Source: an uncultured Lachnospiraceae bacterium (lineage in GTDB: Bacteria > Bacillota > Clostridia > Lachnospirales > Lachnospiraceae). Taken from it: a DNA stretch of 64,000 nucleotides. The stretch spans positions 124,001 to 188,000 of the forward strand of contig CANQPM010000007.1 of the NCBI GenBank assembly GCA_947625775.1. The letters are read 5' to 3'. Both the position numbers and the translations under genes were made by a program. Each line of letters begins with the position of its first letter. The stretch's first letter is position 1. The notes beneath the pieces are model-generated. The model worked only from the letters and a program-made list of their open reading frames with translations. It ran no database searches and was not told the DNA's origin. Positions 52,025 through 61,163 of this stretch are shown here, one piece after another.

Positions 52025-52933
52025 CTATGCTAACTGCATAACCTCGGCTTCAATCTCCTTTAATTCGTCAAATGACAATAGAGAAACACAATCCGCAATT
52101 TCTTCCAATGTCATTTTTCCTTTTCTTATCATTCTTTCGGCTGTCTTTCTTTCCGTTTCCTTTTCAATATCTTTTGCATAAGTCATCATAATCTGCTCCT
52201 CATCAAATAAACTCATCATAATCGTTACTACCTCCACTTCCTTGCTGCTCAAATACTGTTTTAGGATATTCCTGTCCTTGCAAATACGGATTGTTTCTGC
52301 AACTGCCTGTTTTGTCATTCCATATTCTTTTATCTGCTCATTAAAAACCTTGCAAAAAACAATGTACTCATTGATAATGTTGTCCTTGTCGCTCTCATAA
52401 ATCACTTTGGCTTTTACCTCAATATCAATATTCTCACCGTCAAAAAATTCTTTTGATAAAGATATGGTATCGGGTTTTCTGCCTCTGTTGCCTGTGTATA
52501 TAATATACAGCTCAGGCTTTGGAATTTTTACTTTCCTGCTCTTATACAGGCTTTGGCTGGTTCGCACAAAATATTCATGGTAACTCTGTGCCAAATACAA
52601 TAATATTCTGATTAAAATATTCATTGTCCAACTTGCCTGCGCTTCCAAAAGCAATAGTAATCTGTTGTTACCTACCATTATGCCCAAATCATTGTATAAA
52701 TTATCTGTCAATACATTGTCTATCGTGACAATATCCAATGTATCCTCTGTGGCTTCCGTATCTTCTGGGTGCAATGTTTTATATAACGCAAGTAAATTCT
52801 TCTTATCTTGAAAAAGGTCTAAAAACACACTGTTTTTTGCGGTACGCTTTGCCATGCGACGTGTCGCATTGGGACGTGTCGCATTGGAACGTGTCACATT
52901 GACTTCCTGAGCTCGTTTTGTATCGTCCTGCAC
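52025..52933 (-). CDS. Rpn-family recombination-promoting nuclease / PD-(D/E)XK transposase-type protein
   Basis: 302 aa starting at GTG 52933, where AGAGGTG is well placed. The domain starts near residue 28 (FLDLFQDKKNLLALYKTLHPED) and includes NDLGIMVGNNRLLLLLEAQASWTMNILIRILLYLA, which provides the E-x-Q-like part of the PD-(D/E)XK site, and PELYIIYTGN. The C-terminus has a charged helix with MTLEEIADCV. Residues 11-26 are a five-residue repeat (NVTRS/NATRP/NATRR) encoded by a 15-bp tandem repeat. Rpn proteins promote RecA-independent exchange and often vary at their ends. Confidence 0.82.
   Translation of the reverse strand: MQDDTKRAQEVNVTRSNATRPNATRRMAKRTAKNSVFLDLFQDKKNLLALYKTLHPEDTEATEDTLDIVTIDNVLTDNLYNDLGIMVGNNRLLLLLEAQASWTMNILIRILLYLAQSYHEYFVRTSQSLYKSRKVKIPKPELYIIYTGNRGRKPDTISLSKEFFDGENIDIEVKAKVIYESDKDNIINEYIVFCKVFNEQIKEYGMTKQAVAETIRICKDRNILKQYLSSKEVEVVTIMMSLFDEEQIMMTYAKDIEKETERKTAERMIRKGKMTLEEIADCVSLLSFDELKEIEAEVMQLA
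52858..52902. repeat. 15-bp tandem repeat inside the Rpn gene
   Basis: Three units: GACGTGTCGCATTGG twice (52858-52887), then AACGTGTCACATTGA. The unit is a multiple of three, so copy-number change keeps the frame. Confidence 0.85.
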
Positions 52934-53202
52934 TTTAACACCTCTATTTTTAAAAATCTATGATGTCTGCCATACTTCAATTATACAAAAAAACATCTAT
53001 CTTTACAACAAAATTCACATTAAATTCCTTTCTAAATTTCTTCCTCCTTCTGTTTCATATTCACAATGTCAAACTCATATCCTATAATATAAAAATATCC
53101 GGCATCAGCAAACTCAACAATGTCAATATAATGATCGCACCATGCAGGAACTGAACTATATTAATATTGATAAAGACAGTCAACGACTGTAAAATTGCCA
53201 AA

Positions 53203-53601
53203 TTATTTTTTGGCAGTATTGAATACAATATACACTTCACACATTCCACTTTCATTCATTATCTGTTCATAACAAGTTTTTAATACTTCATCTTTTGTAT
53301 TACACACATTTAGTTCCTCTATATATTCATCATACCACATCGCAAAACAAATTTTATTGTCTATTAAAAAATTGATTATCTTATATATCTGCGTATCCTC
53401 AAATCGTATTCCATTATGCATTTGACTTTGTGCATCAGTAATAAAAGTATCTATATCCTTTCCCATATACTTAAATGTCCATATATCACTTGTTCCACCT
53501 AACCAAAACGCACCCCGCATCAGAAAATCACTCGCATCAACTATTGAAAAACCCAAAGCATTTAATTGAGCACTTCCTTTACAAATTATACATTCACTCA
53601 T
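53203..53601 (-). CDS. Hypothetical protein, possible immunity protein
   Basis: 132 aa, acidic, no signal peptide or membrane segment. It begins MSECIICKGSAQLNALGFSI with GGGAG upstream of the ATG. I do not recognise the family. It is small, soluble and follows Rhs/toxin fragments, which is the usual setting of immunity genes of polymorphic toxin systems. AT-rich relative to the core genes. Confidence 0.55.
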   Translation of the reverse strand: MSECIICKGSAQLNALGFSIVDASDFLMRGAFWLGGTSDIWTFKYMGKDIDTFITDAQSQMHNGIRFEDTQIYKIINFLIDNKICFAMWYDEYIEELNVCNTKDEVLKTCYEQIMNESGMCEVYIVFNTAKK

Positions 53602-53644
53602 TTGTTATTGTCTCCCTTTTGCTCTTAAAACCATCTTAGCTGTT

Positions 53645-54460
53645 CTAACTGTACTGAGAGCTGCTGTACTGTTCGTAAACTCTAACTTTCTTATGCAGCA
53701 GTTCCCCACTATGGTAGACAAAACCTGTACGTTTTCCGTTCTCCAGCAGTTCTAAGCACAGACTTTCCGCATCGTTGCCATACAGGATATGACTGATGCG
53801 GTTCAGCGCATCGTAGCCATAGCGTACTTCTAGCCCATCCTCGTTATAAATACGGATCCGCCTTCCTATGACATCGTACTTATAGCGAGTGCATACTCCT
53901 GCGGGATCTTTGATCTCCGTTACCTGGCCCATCTTATCATAGGTATAAGAAATCAAGCGTCTCCCGCTGGAACGCTTTTCCTTTAGATTGCCCTGCTCGT
54001 CATATACATACTCATAGGAATGCCCGTCACGCACAGCACGGGTGACTCTGCCAAGGCTGTCAATTTGCATCTCAAATCCTTTACAAAGTACGAAATATAT
54101 AAAATCATATGTTTCAATAATTAAGTGTTTATAAACATTGTTGTCTATCTTATATTCCTTATGCCATTCAGAATTAATCACTTCTGAAAATGGACTATTA
54201 CAATTCCACTCCTTCCATGCATAAACTTCAATGTTTTCACATTTATATACTTTAACATTCTTTAAAATTAACTGATATGAATACCATTTATATTTTTGAT
54301 ATTCAGGCAAACAAAATCTACTATTGATTTCTCCTTTAAATATTAATATATTGTTTTTTTGTTCTAAGCTGTCAATATAAACTGCCCCTCTCCCTGACAT
54401 AATATAACCTAACGGAGTTTCTATACTTTTAAACTCTTTGTTACATTTCCTATCTGACAT
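53645..54460 (-). CDS. Immunity-like domain fused in frame to an Rhs-repeat fragment
   Basis: 271 aa. Residues 1-130 are an unrecognised acidic, aromatic-rich domain (ETPLGYIMSGRGAVYI ... WKEWNCNSPFSEVI). From about 131 the protein turns abruptly into Rhs/YD repeats (GRVTRAVRDGHSYEYVYDEQGN, SYTYDKMGQVTEIKDPAG, YKYDVIGRRIRI, VRYGYDALNRISHILYG) and stops after about 140 residues. A full Rhs toxin would be over 1000 aa. AGGAGGT precedes the ATG. The junction looks like a recombination scar between an immunity gene and an Rhs coding region. Translated but probably not a working toxin. Confidence 0.7.
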   Translation of the reverse strand: MSDRKCNKEFKSIETPLGYIMSGRGAVYIDSLEQKNNILIFKGEINSRFCLPEYQKYKWYSYQLILKNVKVYKCENIEVYAWKEWNCNSPFSEVINSEWHKEYKIDNNVYKHLIIETYDFIYFVLCKGFEMQIDSLGRVTRAVRDGHSYEYVYDEQGNLKEKRSSGRRLISYTYDKMGQVTEIKDPAGVCTRYKYDVIGRRIRIYNEDGLEVRYGYDALNRISHILYGNDAESLCLELLENGKRTGFVYHSGELLHKKVRVYEQYSSSQYS

Positions 54461-54689
54461 CTATGCTCTTACCTCCTGTAATTGTAGAGAAGCGCTTAAC
54501 TAAATCAATCAAATCTAAATCTTCTAAAGTTACCCAAACAGAATTAACATCTACGCCAGCTTGTCCTGCCGCATATAATCTTCTATTATCTATTGCAAAC
54601 ACAGCAAATGGACTTACATTCTGCTGACTTAAATATTCTTGAATTTCTTCAGGTAAATTCTCAAATTTTACAGACTTTTCTTCATACAC
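54450..54689 (-). CDS. Hypothetical 79-aa protein, probably a 5'-truncated fragment
   Basis: It begins at a GTG immediately after an in-frame stop and without a ribosome site, so it is likely the tail of something longer. The sequence (LPEEIQEYLSQQNVSPFAVFAIDNRR ...) is unrecognised. It overlaps the start of the Rhs-fusion gene by 11 bp. Confidence 0.45.
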   Translation of the reverse strand: MYEEKSVKFENLPEEIQEYLSQQNVSPFAVFAIDNRRLYAAGQAGVDVNSVWVTLEDLDLIDLVKRFSTITGGKSIDVR

Positions 54690-54712
54690 TCAAACATACT
54701 AATAGAAATTTT

Positions 54713-55234
54713 TTACAGTTTTATATTATTTTCTAAAATTTTTCCTTTAATTGTGTATTCTTCTTTTTCCTCCTCTCTTGCCATAGTATGTTTCAAAATT
54801 CTCAACATCACTGATTTGAAATCTGTAGAACAACTTTTACTTATCGACTCTCCAAATAACACCATATCTTTTTCTTTATATCTCAATATAGTCATACCAA
54901 TATATCTATCTATAAACTCCTCATAACTAGAACCATACCAGTTTTTCCATGTATCTTTTTTCCCTTCATTGTATATTTCTTCTAACCCCTTTACCAACTC
55001 CTCTAATCCCTCTTTTATATTTTTTTCAACTGCCCATAAAGTCATTCGGGCTATTTCTATTATTTGACTATACTCTATATATTCGGAATCCAAAATAATT
55101 AGCTTGCACAATGGCACTATGTCTTCTGTTGATAATTCTATATCTCCTCTCTTTATGCTATCCTCAATCTCATCAAATAACCCCACATTTCCTTCTTGAA
55201 TAGCTTGATACATTTGTTGAATAAATTCTTTCAT
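54713..55234 (-). CDS. Imm30-like immunity protein candidate
   Basis: 173 aa from ATG 55234 (GAGGG upstream). It is almost entirely helical with alternating charged and hydrophobic stretches (FIQQMYQAIQEGNVGLFDEIEDSIKRGDI ... EIARMTLWAVEKNI). This HEAT-like helical build recalls Imm30-type immunity proteins, but I cannot confirm the family. It directly follows the 55234-55446 fragment. Confidence 0.55.
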   Translation of the reverse strand: MKEFIQQMYQAIQEGNVGLFDEIEDSIKRGDIELSTEDIVPLCKLIILDSEYIEYSQIIEIARMTLWAVEKNIKEGLEELVKGLEEIYNEGKKDTWKNWYGSSYEEFIDRYIGMTILRYKEKDMVLFGESISKSCSTDFKSVMLRILKHTMAREEEKEEYTIKGKILENNIKL

Positions 55235-55482
55235 TAACATCCCTCATCTTTCATTTCTTCTAGTCTGCTCATATCATTTTCCCCTTCTAGTTCTAGCGTT
55301 TCCTTTACTTCTCTCATTCCCATTGCCATATCATATTCTTCTTGCAGCTTACTTTCTACAACATTTATGTCAACATTCGGTCTTGTTTCTGCATAGACTC
55401 TTTGCAAATCATACTGTTCAAATGCAAGTCTATCTTCATATGACAATCCAAAAAAGAGATTTTGTCCCTGTTGCTGTTTATA
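55234..55482 (-). pseudogene. Toxin- or secretion-protein C-terminal remnant
   Basis: An open frame from a stop at 55483-55485 reads YKQQQGQNLFFGLSYEDRL and goes on to AFEQYDLQRVYAETRPNVDI and a charged helical end. The only start codon is an internal TTG at 55446 with no ribosome site. It is best read as the tail of a larger protein, placed just before an immunity-like gene, as toxin tails usually are. Confidence 0.45.
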
Positions 55483-55491
55483 CTAATTCTT

Positions 55492-55968
55492 TCAAGATAA
55501 TCTATACTTTTCAGTATTCAAGCAAAAATCCTTTGCATCAATTAATGCTTTTTCATTAAAAATCAATTCAACATTTCCCCTACAGTAAACTTTAAACTCA
55601 GCGTAACCTATATTCCTGCCTAATATACCTCCTATATTATATTCTTTGCAATTAAAAACATTATGTTTTTTCCCTAGTTCCAATTTCATATGGGTATCAT
55701 GTCCATCCATATTATTGACAAATCTTGTACCCTGATCATCTGCATATATACCATAATTCATAACAATATACACAACATCCTCAAACACCATATCAGATGT
55801 AGCAACAATATAGGAATCTTTTTCTGAAATCCCCAATTCATGCATTAATGTAACACCCCATATTTTAAGCTTAAACATCTCTCCCTCAGAAAATTTTTCA
55901 AAAAATATGTTACTTTCTGAGCAATCTAAAAGATCAAATTTCTCTCCCGTTATATTTATGATTTTCAT
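55492..55968 (-). CDS. Hypothetical protein, possible immunity protein
   Basis: 158 aa with AGGTGG just before the ATG. Mixed alpha/beta composition (MKIINITGEKFDLLDCSESNI ...) with a conserved-looking YIVATSDMVFEDVVYIVMNYG. Family not recognised. Its start overlaps the stop of a short upstream frame ending ... EIILKIIGGK, itself a likely toxin-tail remnant at about 55968-56075. This is the same remnant-plus-immunity order as in the next cassette. Confidence 0.55.
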   Translation of the reverse strand: MKIINITGEKFDLLDCSESNIFFEKFSEGEMFKLKIWGVTLMHELGISEKDSYIVATSDMVFEDVVYIVMNYGIYADDQGTRFVNNMDGHDTHMKLELGKKHNVFNCKEYNIGGILGRNIGYAEFKVYCRGNVELIFNEKALIDAKDFCLNTEKYRLS

Positions 55969-56157
55969 TTTCCACCTATTATTTTCAAAATTATTTCAAG
56001 AACCTTTCCCATTGTTTCTCTAAATCCACCTGATACTTTTCCTCCATACTGTGCAAAGATACTTACTGGCTCTCATATACTGATTAATACAAATCCAGAT
56101 TCTTCCAATGACTCAGCAGAGACCTTAAATATTATACAAAAATCCAATTAATATTTA

Positions 56158-57660
56158 TCAGACATTGACCTTATCAGCAATCACCTTTACCATGTCAAGC
56201 TTCCCGTTTACTCCCCCATGAATGTGCCTGCCGTCTCTGCGGAAGCTTTCTATATATTCCCACGCCTCGGCGCTTATCCGCTCGCCCGCACATACTATCG
56301 GTATTCCAGGCGGATACGGCGCAATCGGCTGAGCCGCAATTCTTCCTGCTGCCTTGCCCCACTCAATCTCCTCAGTTTCTGAAAAGTAAGCCTCCCTCGG
56401 CGTAAGCGCTTGCTCTGGAACTGGCGGCAGCGGCATATTTGTGACATATATGTCATTTTTTTTGTTGTAACCGTGTCCTCCAATTCCCCTTACTTTCTCC
56501 ATGCTGATCATACGGCACGCCTCTATAAGCCTGTCCATATCATCACGGGTATTGGCATATGTCACTATTGCAAGCGCATTTTCATAATCCGAAAGCTCCA
56601 TATTCACATCATATTTCTCAAACAGCAGCGCATCAAGCTCAAAGCCCGTAAGCCCGATATCCTTTGCAGAGATAACAAGCCTCGTCAGGTCAACCCCGTC
56701 AATTTGTGACACGCCTGTCACTTCTTCTCCCATACAGCGAAAACCGTCTATTTTCCGTATCTCATTCCTTGCATACTCTGCAAGCTCCAGCGCTGACGAC
56801 ATCATTTTTTTTCCGTTTACCGCAAGCTCTTTTCTTGCGCAGTCAAGCGAAATCATAAGCAGATAGCTCGGACTCGTGCTCTGCACAAGCTGCAGGCTGG
56901 AAACCACCCTTTCCACATCAAGCTCTGTCCCCGCATGGCGCTTTATGTGCAGCACAGAACTCTGCGTAAGCGCCCCCGTCACCTTATGCATGCTTTGCAC
57001 GCACATATCCGCCCCCGCCTCAAGCGCTCCCACAGGCAGGCGGCTGCTGAAATACAAATGCCCCCCATGCGCCTCATCTACAAGCAAAAGCGCGCCAAAC
57101 TCATGGCATATATTTGCTATCTCCTTTAAATTGCTCGCCACTCCATAATAGCTCGGGCTAACGAGAAAAAGCGCCTTGCAGTCAGGATTTTTTTCAAAAG
57201 TCCTGCGCACCATGAGCGGAGAAATCCCGCCCTGAATCCCCCAGTCCGAAAGCACATCAGGCATAACGTACACTGGCTCTGCCCCCGAAAGCACAAGCCC
57301 CATCATAGCTGATTTGTGGGCATTCCTCGCAATCATTATCTTCTGTCCCGCAAACGCCGCGCTCATTATCATAGCCTCATTTCCGCAGGTAGTACCGTTC
57401 ACCAAAAAAAAGCTCCTGTCAGCGCCATAAAGCCTGCTCAAAAGCTCCTGCGCCTCCATTATCGCCCCTTCGGGACAATGCAAATCGTCAGTAAAAGGCG
57501 TTTCCGTCACATCATATGCAAATATCCCTGTCCCCGTCTTTCTGGTCCAGTCCTCACATATCCCGCGCTCCAGACGATGACCAGGTATCCTAAAATACGC
57601 AGGTTTCGTATCAATAAGCCTATCAACCGCCTCCAGCAGCGGCACGCGTGTCTGCTCCAT
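56158..57660 (-). CDS. speA: PLP-dependent Orn/Lys/Arg decarboxylase family protein
   Basis: 500 aa, the short (SpeA/YaaO-type) fold-type-I decarboxylase. FRIPGHRLERGI at the N-terminus, FFLVNGTTCGNEAMIM, LLVDEAHGGHLYF and the PLP lysine in QSMHKVTGALTQSS, with C-terminal APYPPGIPIVCAGERI. Probably arginine or lysine decarboxylation for polyamine synthesis; substrate choice cannot be read off. AGGAAAGG lies before the ATG. It stands alone, with no speE/speB next to it. Confidence 0.9.
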   Translation of the reverse strand: MEQTRVPLLEAVDRLIDTKPAYFRIPGHRLERGICEDWTRKTGTGIFAYDVTETPFTDDLHCPEGAIMEAQELLSRLYGADRSFFLVNGTTCGNEAMIMSAAFAGQKIMIARNAHKSAMMGLVLSGAEPVYVMPDVLSDWGIQGGISPLMVRRTFEKNPDCKALFLVSPSYYGVASNLKEIANICHEFGALLLVDEAHGGHLYFSSRLPVGALEAGADMCVQSMHKVTGALTQSSVLHIKRHAGTELDVERVVSSLQLVQSTSPSYLLMISLDCARKELAVNGKKMMSSALELAEYARNEIRKIDGFRCMGEEVTGVSQIDGVDLTRLVISAKDIGLTGFELDALLFEKYDVNMELSDYENALAIVTYANTRDDMDRLIEACRMISMEKVRGIGGHGYNKKNDIYVTNMPLPPVPEQALTPREAYFSETEEIEWGKAAGRIAAQPIAPYPPGIPIVCAGERISAEAWEYIESFRRDGRHIHGGVNGKLDMVKVIADKVNV

Positions 57661-57803
57661 ACGCCTTTCCTCCTTCGCGCCCTAAACCCGTCAAATAATA
57701 AGGCTTTAATCCAAATGCACTGCATTATAACACTTAGTTAAAATACTTAATTATATAAAAAGAGTTGCATTATTTTTTTAAATATGATATATAATAATTA
57801 AGC

Positions 57804-57869
57804 AAAGGTCATTTCCTGCCCCCATTGTCCCGATTCTTAATCGGTTGACCGGGCGGGAAAATGGCCTTT
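57804..57869 (-). terminator. Hairpin terminator after the toxin-like nuclease gene
   Basis: AAAGGTCATTTCCTGCCC pairs with GGGCGGGAAAATGGCCTTT, with an inner CCGATT/AATCGG stem. It begins right at the stop codon of the gene at 57871. Confidence 0.65.
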
Positions 57870-57870
57870 C

Positions 57871-58350
57871 TTATTGTCTGCTATATACATTTAATATTTC
57901 TCCGCTGCGCATTATTACAATCTTATCAATAAACCTTGTATGTCTTGAATAATATAACGCCATTGCCTGTTGCCTAATTTCATCATTTGACAGTGGACAG
58001 TCAGTAATATCAAAAATAAAATTTGAGGATTGCCTTCTTTTTCTAACCACCATATTATAGAGAAGCTGTTTTCCGCTTCCAATCGGTGATTTCAAATCAA
58101 ACCGTTCACCATCAATAAGATAATCTGGTGTCTGCATTCCCTGAGGATAAACAACCCTCGGCACAAGCTCCACAGTCTTGCCATATTTTTCACTCAAAAT
58201 CTTAGCGACATTTCTTTCCTTCTCCGACGGCTTTAAAATAACATGTATTCCATCTACAGCATAAGCTGTCCCATTGCTTACATATGACAACTTTTCGATA
58301 ATGCAGCCTTTTCTTTCTTGTACCTTAGTCCAATCTCCTGTTATCTCCAT
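57871..58350 (-). CDS. Stand-alone CdiA-CT/phage-toxin-type nuclease domain protein
   Basis: 159 aa from ATG 58350; a TTG at 58386 is an alternative, and neither has a clear ribosome site. The core KILSEKYGKTVELVPRVVYP, GMQTPDYLIDGERFDLKSP and SNFIFDITDCPLSNDE resembles the nuclease domains found at the C-termini of CdiA and phage MuF-type toxins, with Asp/Glu-Lys residues (TPDYLIDG, FDLKSP) in a PD-(D/E)XK-like arrangement. Here it is not attached to a delivery protein, and no immunity gene is evident next to it. Function inferred. Confidence 0.6.
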   Translation of the reverse strand: MEITGDWTKVQERKGCIIEKLSYVSNGTAYAVDGIHVILKPSEKERNVAKILSEKYGKTVELVPRVVYPQGMQTPDYLIDGERFDLKSPIGSGKQLLYNMVVRKRRQSSNFIFDITDCPLSNDEIRQQAMALYYSRHTRFIDKIVIMRSGEILNVYSRQ

Positions 58351-58469
58351 ACGTTTGATTATATCACCATGTTTTTCGTCTTGCAATCGCGATTTTTACC
58401 AAATCCTCTACCCTTCCCACGCATTATATGATATACTGTTTTCCATAAAATACGAAAAGAGGAATACCC

Positions 58470-59279
58470 ATGCCATACATATACGAAACCCACCTGCACA
58501 CATCAGCCGCCAGCAAATGCGCGCGCAGCGGCGGAGCTGAATATATATCATATTACAAAGAGCTTGGCTACAGTGGCATAATCGTCACAGACCATTTTTT
58601 CAACGGCAACTGCAGCATTCCCAAAAATCTTCCCTGGGAGGAAAGGGTAGACCTTTTCTGCCGCGGCTACGAGGACGCCAAGGCAGAGGGCGACAGACAG
58701 GGGCTACAGGTATTTTTTGCATGGGAAGCGCGCTTTTGGGGCGACGAGTTTCTCGTATACGGTCTTGACAAAGAATGGCTCAAAAACCACCCCGATATGC
58801 TCGAATGGGATCATATCACGCATTACCAGAAAATAAAGGCAGACGGCGGGCTCGTCGTACAGGCGCACCCATTCAGAGAGCGCGGGTATCTGTCCGAGGT
58901 CTATGTCCACCCTTTTCAATGCGATGCCTTTGAAGTCGCAAACGCAGGAAATCCTTATGAGCAAAACCGCATGGCATACCGCTATGCCCGCGAAAACAAC
59001 ATCACCATGACAGCAGGCTCCGACATACACACAGTAGGCGTCACCGACTGCGGCGATATTTACGGCATGGAATTTGACACCCCGCTTTCTTCTATTACAG
59101 ACTACGTAAACCGCATAAAAAACGGCAGCGGCTTTTCGCTCCATGCCCCGCACGATGCACTCACCTGGACTGACGGCACGACAAACCATCTGCCTGTATT
59201 TATTTTTGACAATGAAAATATTCCTCACGCAACTAGCGGCTTAGACGATATTTTCCACATGCCGCCAGCGAAATATTAA
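58470..59279 (+). CDS. PHP-domain metal-dependent phosphoesterase
   Basis: 269 aa. PHP motifs: I ETHLHTSAASKCARSG, II GIIVTDHFFNG, III VQAHPFRERGY, IV AGSDIHTVG, supplying His/Asp ligands for a two- or three-metal centre. This subgroup resembles histidinol-phosphatase and other small PHP hydrolases. AGAGGAA precedes the ATG. Substrate unknown. It stands alone between minus-strand genes. Confidence 0.88.
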   Translation: MPYIYETHLHTSAASKCARSGGAEYISYYKELGYSGIIVTDHFFNGNCSIPKNLPWEERVDLFCRGYEDAKAEGDRQGLQVFFAWEARFWGDEFLVYGLDKEWLKNHPDMLEWDHITHYQKIKADGGLVVQAHPFRERGYLSEVYVHPFQCDAFEVANAGNPYEQNRMAYRYARENNITMTAGSDIHTVGVTDCGDIYGMEFDTPLSSITDYVNRIKNGSGFSLHAPHDALTWTDGTTNHLPVFIFDNENIPHATSGLDDIFHMPPAKY

Positions 59280-59477
59280 CGCTAAAATATTCCACTCCGC
59301 ATTTGGAATATCCACAGCATAAAACAAACTGCTGCCAATCATAGCAATAGAAAATAGAAATCCCGCTTTGCAAATTTTCCATTGCCATAAATCAAAAAGA
59401 AGGACACCGCTCCCCTTCATCACAGGCGCGATGCCCTTCCATTACTTTTCTCACATTTCTGCCAATGCAAATCCTTC

Positions 59478-60347
59478 TTAATTCATTCCAGCCTCAGCAA
59501 TAACTACCTTCTCTGCCTCCTGCTCCTCAACATTCTCATCTTCTTTTTCAACAGTCTCAGGATGCAGCTTCTCCTTTACAGCCTCAATAAGCTCCTCAAT
59601 CGACTCAGCCTCTACTTTTTCAAGCCGTTCCTTTTCCGCCTTTTTCTTTTCCTCGCGTCTTTCCTCTATGCGCTCCTCCTGAGTCTTCTCAGCGTTTGCC
59701 CTGCTGCTCTCTGCGATATCCTTCATAAGCTTTACAGCATAAGATACCTCGCCGTCAGCGTCAATCGTAATGCTAAAGCCCTTGATACGCTCAGCGTCCT
59801 CGCCAAGGCCTTCCTTCAAAGCGCTAAACTTATCGTCTGCCCCGCCAAGGACATCCATATATTTCTGCTTAACCTCATCATCATTTGCCATCTGCTCCAA
59901 AAGCTCAGGATTAATCAACACGCTGTATGCCTTGTCTGTGAGGCTCGCATAATAGTCCTGCTCGTCATCGCTTGACCACTCAGCAACGGCAATCTCCATC
60001 TGGTCGCCGTACTTTTCTTTAAGCTCTTTGAGCACTGCCTTAGCCTTATCGCTGAGCTCTATGCCCTCCTGAACGCCGTCTGCATCAAGCGCCTTGTACT
60101 TTGTCTCCGTCTCTGTCCTTGTATTATTCCTTATATAACTCGGTCTGCTGTAGCCTGCCTTATTTGCGCCCGCGCTGTGCTCGTATGTATCCTTATCCGC
60201 GTTTGCCTGCCTGTTGTCAGTCTTCTTTTCAGCAGCCTTAGCGCCTGCTGCTGTCGCGTTCTTGACTGCTTCCTCCAAAATTGAGCTTGACTGATTTGAG
60301 TAAAGTCCTGAATTTCCCATTAATGCATTATAATTGATTCCATTCAT
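59478..60347 (-). CDS. DUF6033 family protein
   Basis: 289 aa from ATG 60347 (AAAGGTTGG upstream). A Ser/Asn-rich start (MNGINYNALMGNSGLYSNQ), a conserved middle (YKALDADGVQEGIELSDKAKAVLKELKEKYGDQMEI ... AEWSSDDEQDYYASLTDKAYSVLINPELLEQM) and a highly charged coiled coil from about 220 onward. No signal peptide. The family is common in Lachnospiraceae and of unknown function. It lies 92 bp after sigF on the same strand and might be read from that operon. Confidence 0.75.
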   Translation of the reverse strand: MNGINYNALMGNSGLYSNQSSSILEEAVKNATAAGAKAAEKKTDNRQANADKDTYEHSAGANKAGYSRPSYIRNNTRTETETKYKALDADGVQEGIELSDKAKAVLKELKEKYGDQMEIAVAEWSSDDEQDYYASLTDKAYSVLINPELLEQMANDDEVKQKYMDVLGGADDKFSALKEGLGEDAERIKGFSITIDADGEVSYAVKLMKDIAESSRANAEKTQEERIEERREEKKKAEKERLEKVEAESIEELIEAVKEKLHPETVEKEDENVEEQEAEKVVIAEAGMN

Positions 60348-60438
60348 TATTAATACCAACCTTTCTCAATATGTGAATTAAAGATTTACCTGGCATCATG
60401 CCTACTATTTTATATCTTATTTATCGGACAATTTCCAG

Positions 60439-61161
60439 CTAAACTTTATAGCCCGCAGCATCTTTTCTCATCTGCAGCAGCACTTTTTTTTCCATACGGC
60501 TCACCTGCACCTGGCTCATTCCAAGCGCCTTCGCCGTCTGCACCTGCGTGCGGTTTTCAAAAAACCGAAGCACAATAAGCCTGCGCTCCCTCTCTCCCAG
60601 CCCTTCAAGCAGCCCCTCCACAAAGAGCCTGTCCAGCACATCATCGCTCTCCGCGTCTTCCCCAAGCATATCCACCAGACAAAGCTCGCTGTCGTCAGTC
60701 TCATACACCGTCTTATATATCGACTCCACCTCCCTGCCTGACTCAAAAGCAAGCACAATGTCCTCCGCGCTGATGCCCGACTCGGCGGAAAGCTCCGCAA
60801 TCGTCGGCTCTCTGCCAAGCCTTTGCGCAAGCTGCTCGCGCACTCCCCTAAGCTTATTTAAATTTTCCTTTATGCCGCGGCTCACCTTTATCAGACCGTC
60901 GTCACGCAGAAAGCGCTGTACCTCGCCCACAATCATCGGCACAGCATAAGTCGAAAAACACACTCCATAATCAGTGTCAAACTTGTCAATCGCCTTCAAA
61001 AGCCCCACGGCTCCTATCTGGAAAAGATCCTCCGCCTCCAGCCCCCTTGACAAAAAGCGCTTCATCACATGGCGGACAAGCCCCGTGTTTTTATTAAAAA
61101 GTATATCCCTTGCCTCCTTTTCTCCCCTTTGCGCCCTCAAAAAAAGCTCCTTATCCTCCAT
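60439..61161 (-). CDS. sigF: RNA polymerase sporulation sigma factor SigF
   Basis: 240 aa from ATG 61161, two bases after the spoIIAB stop, which matches the usual N-terminus (MEDKELFLRAQRGEKEARD); an ATG at 61188 overlaps spoIIAB and is an alternative. Region 2 (GLEAEDLFQIGAVGLLKAIDKFDTDYGVCFSTYAVPMIVGE), region 3 (KVSRGIKENL) and region 4 (RERRLIVLRFFENRTQVQTAKALGMSQVQVSRMEKK) are all present. It directs early forespore transcription and is held by SpoIIAB. Third gene of spoIIAA-spoIIAB-sigF. Confidence 0.95.
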   Translation of the reverse strand: MEDKELFLRAQRGEKEARDILFNKNTGLVRHVMKRFLSRGLEAEDLFQIGAVGLLKAIDKFDTDYGVCFSTYAVPMIVGEVQRFLRDDGLIKVSRGIKENLNKLRGVREQLAQRLGREPTIAELSAESGISAEDIVLAFESGREVESIYKTVYETDDSELCLVDMLGEDAESDDVLDRLFVEGLLEGLGERERRLIVLRFFENRTQVQTAKALGMSQVQVSRMEKKVLLQMRKDAAGYKV

Positions 61162-61163
61162 AG

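Noticed and set aside
57804-57869. Riboswitch
   Set aside because: It is a long hairpin placed after a gene on the minus strand, not a leader; it fits a terminator better.
59241-59423. 60-codon hydrophobic ORF opposite the end of the PHP gene
   Set aside because: No ribosome site, overlaps the PHP gene's 3' end and has no family resemblance.
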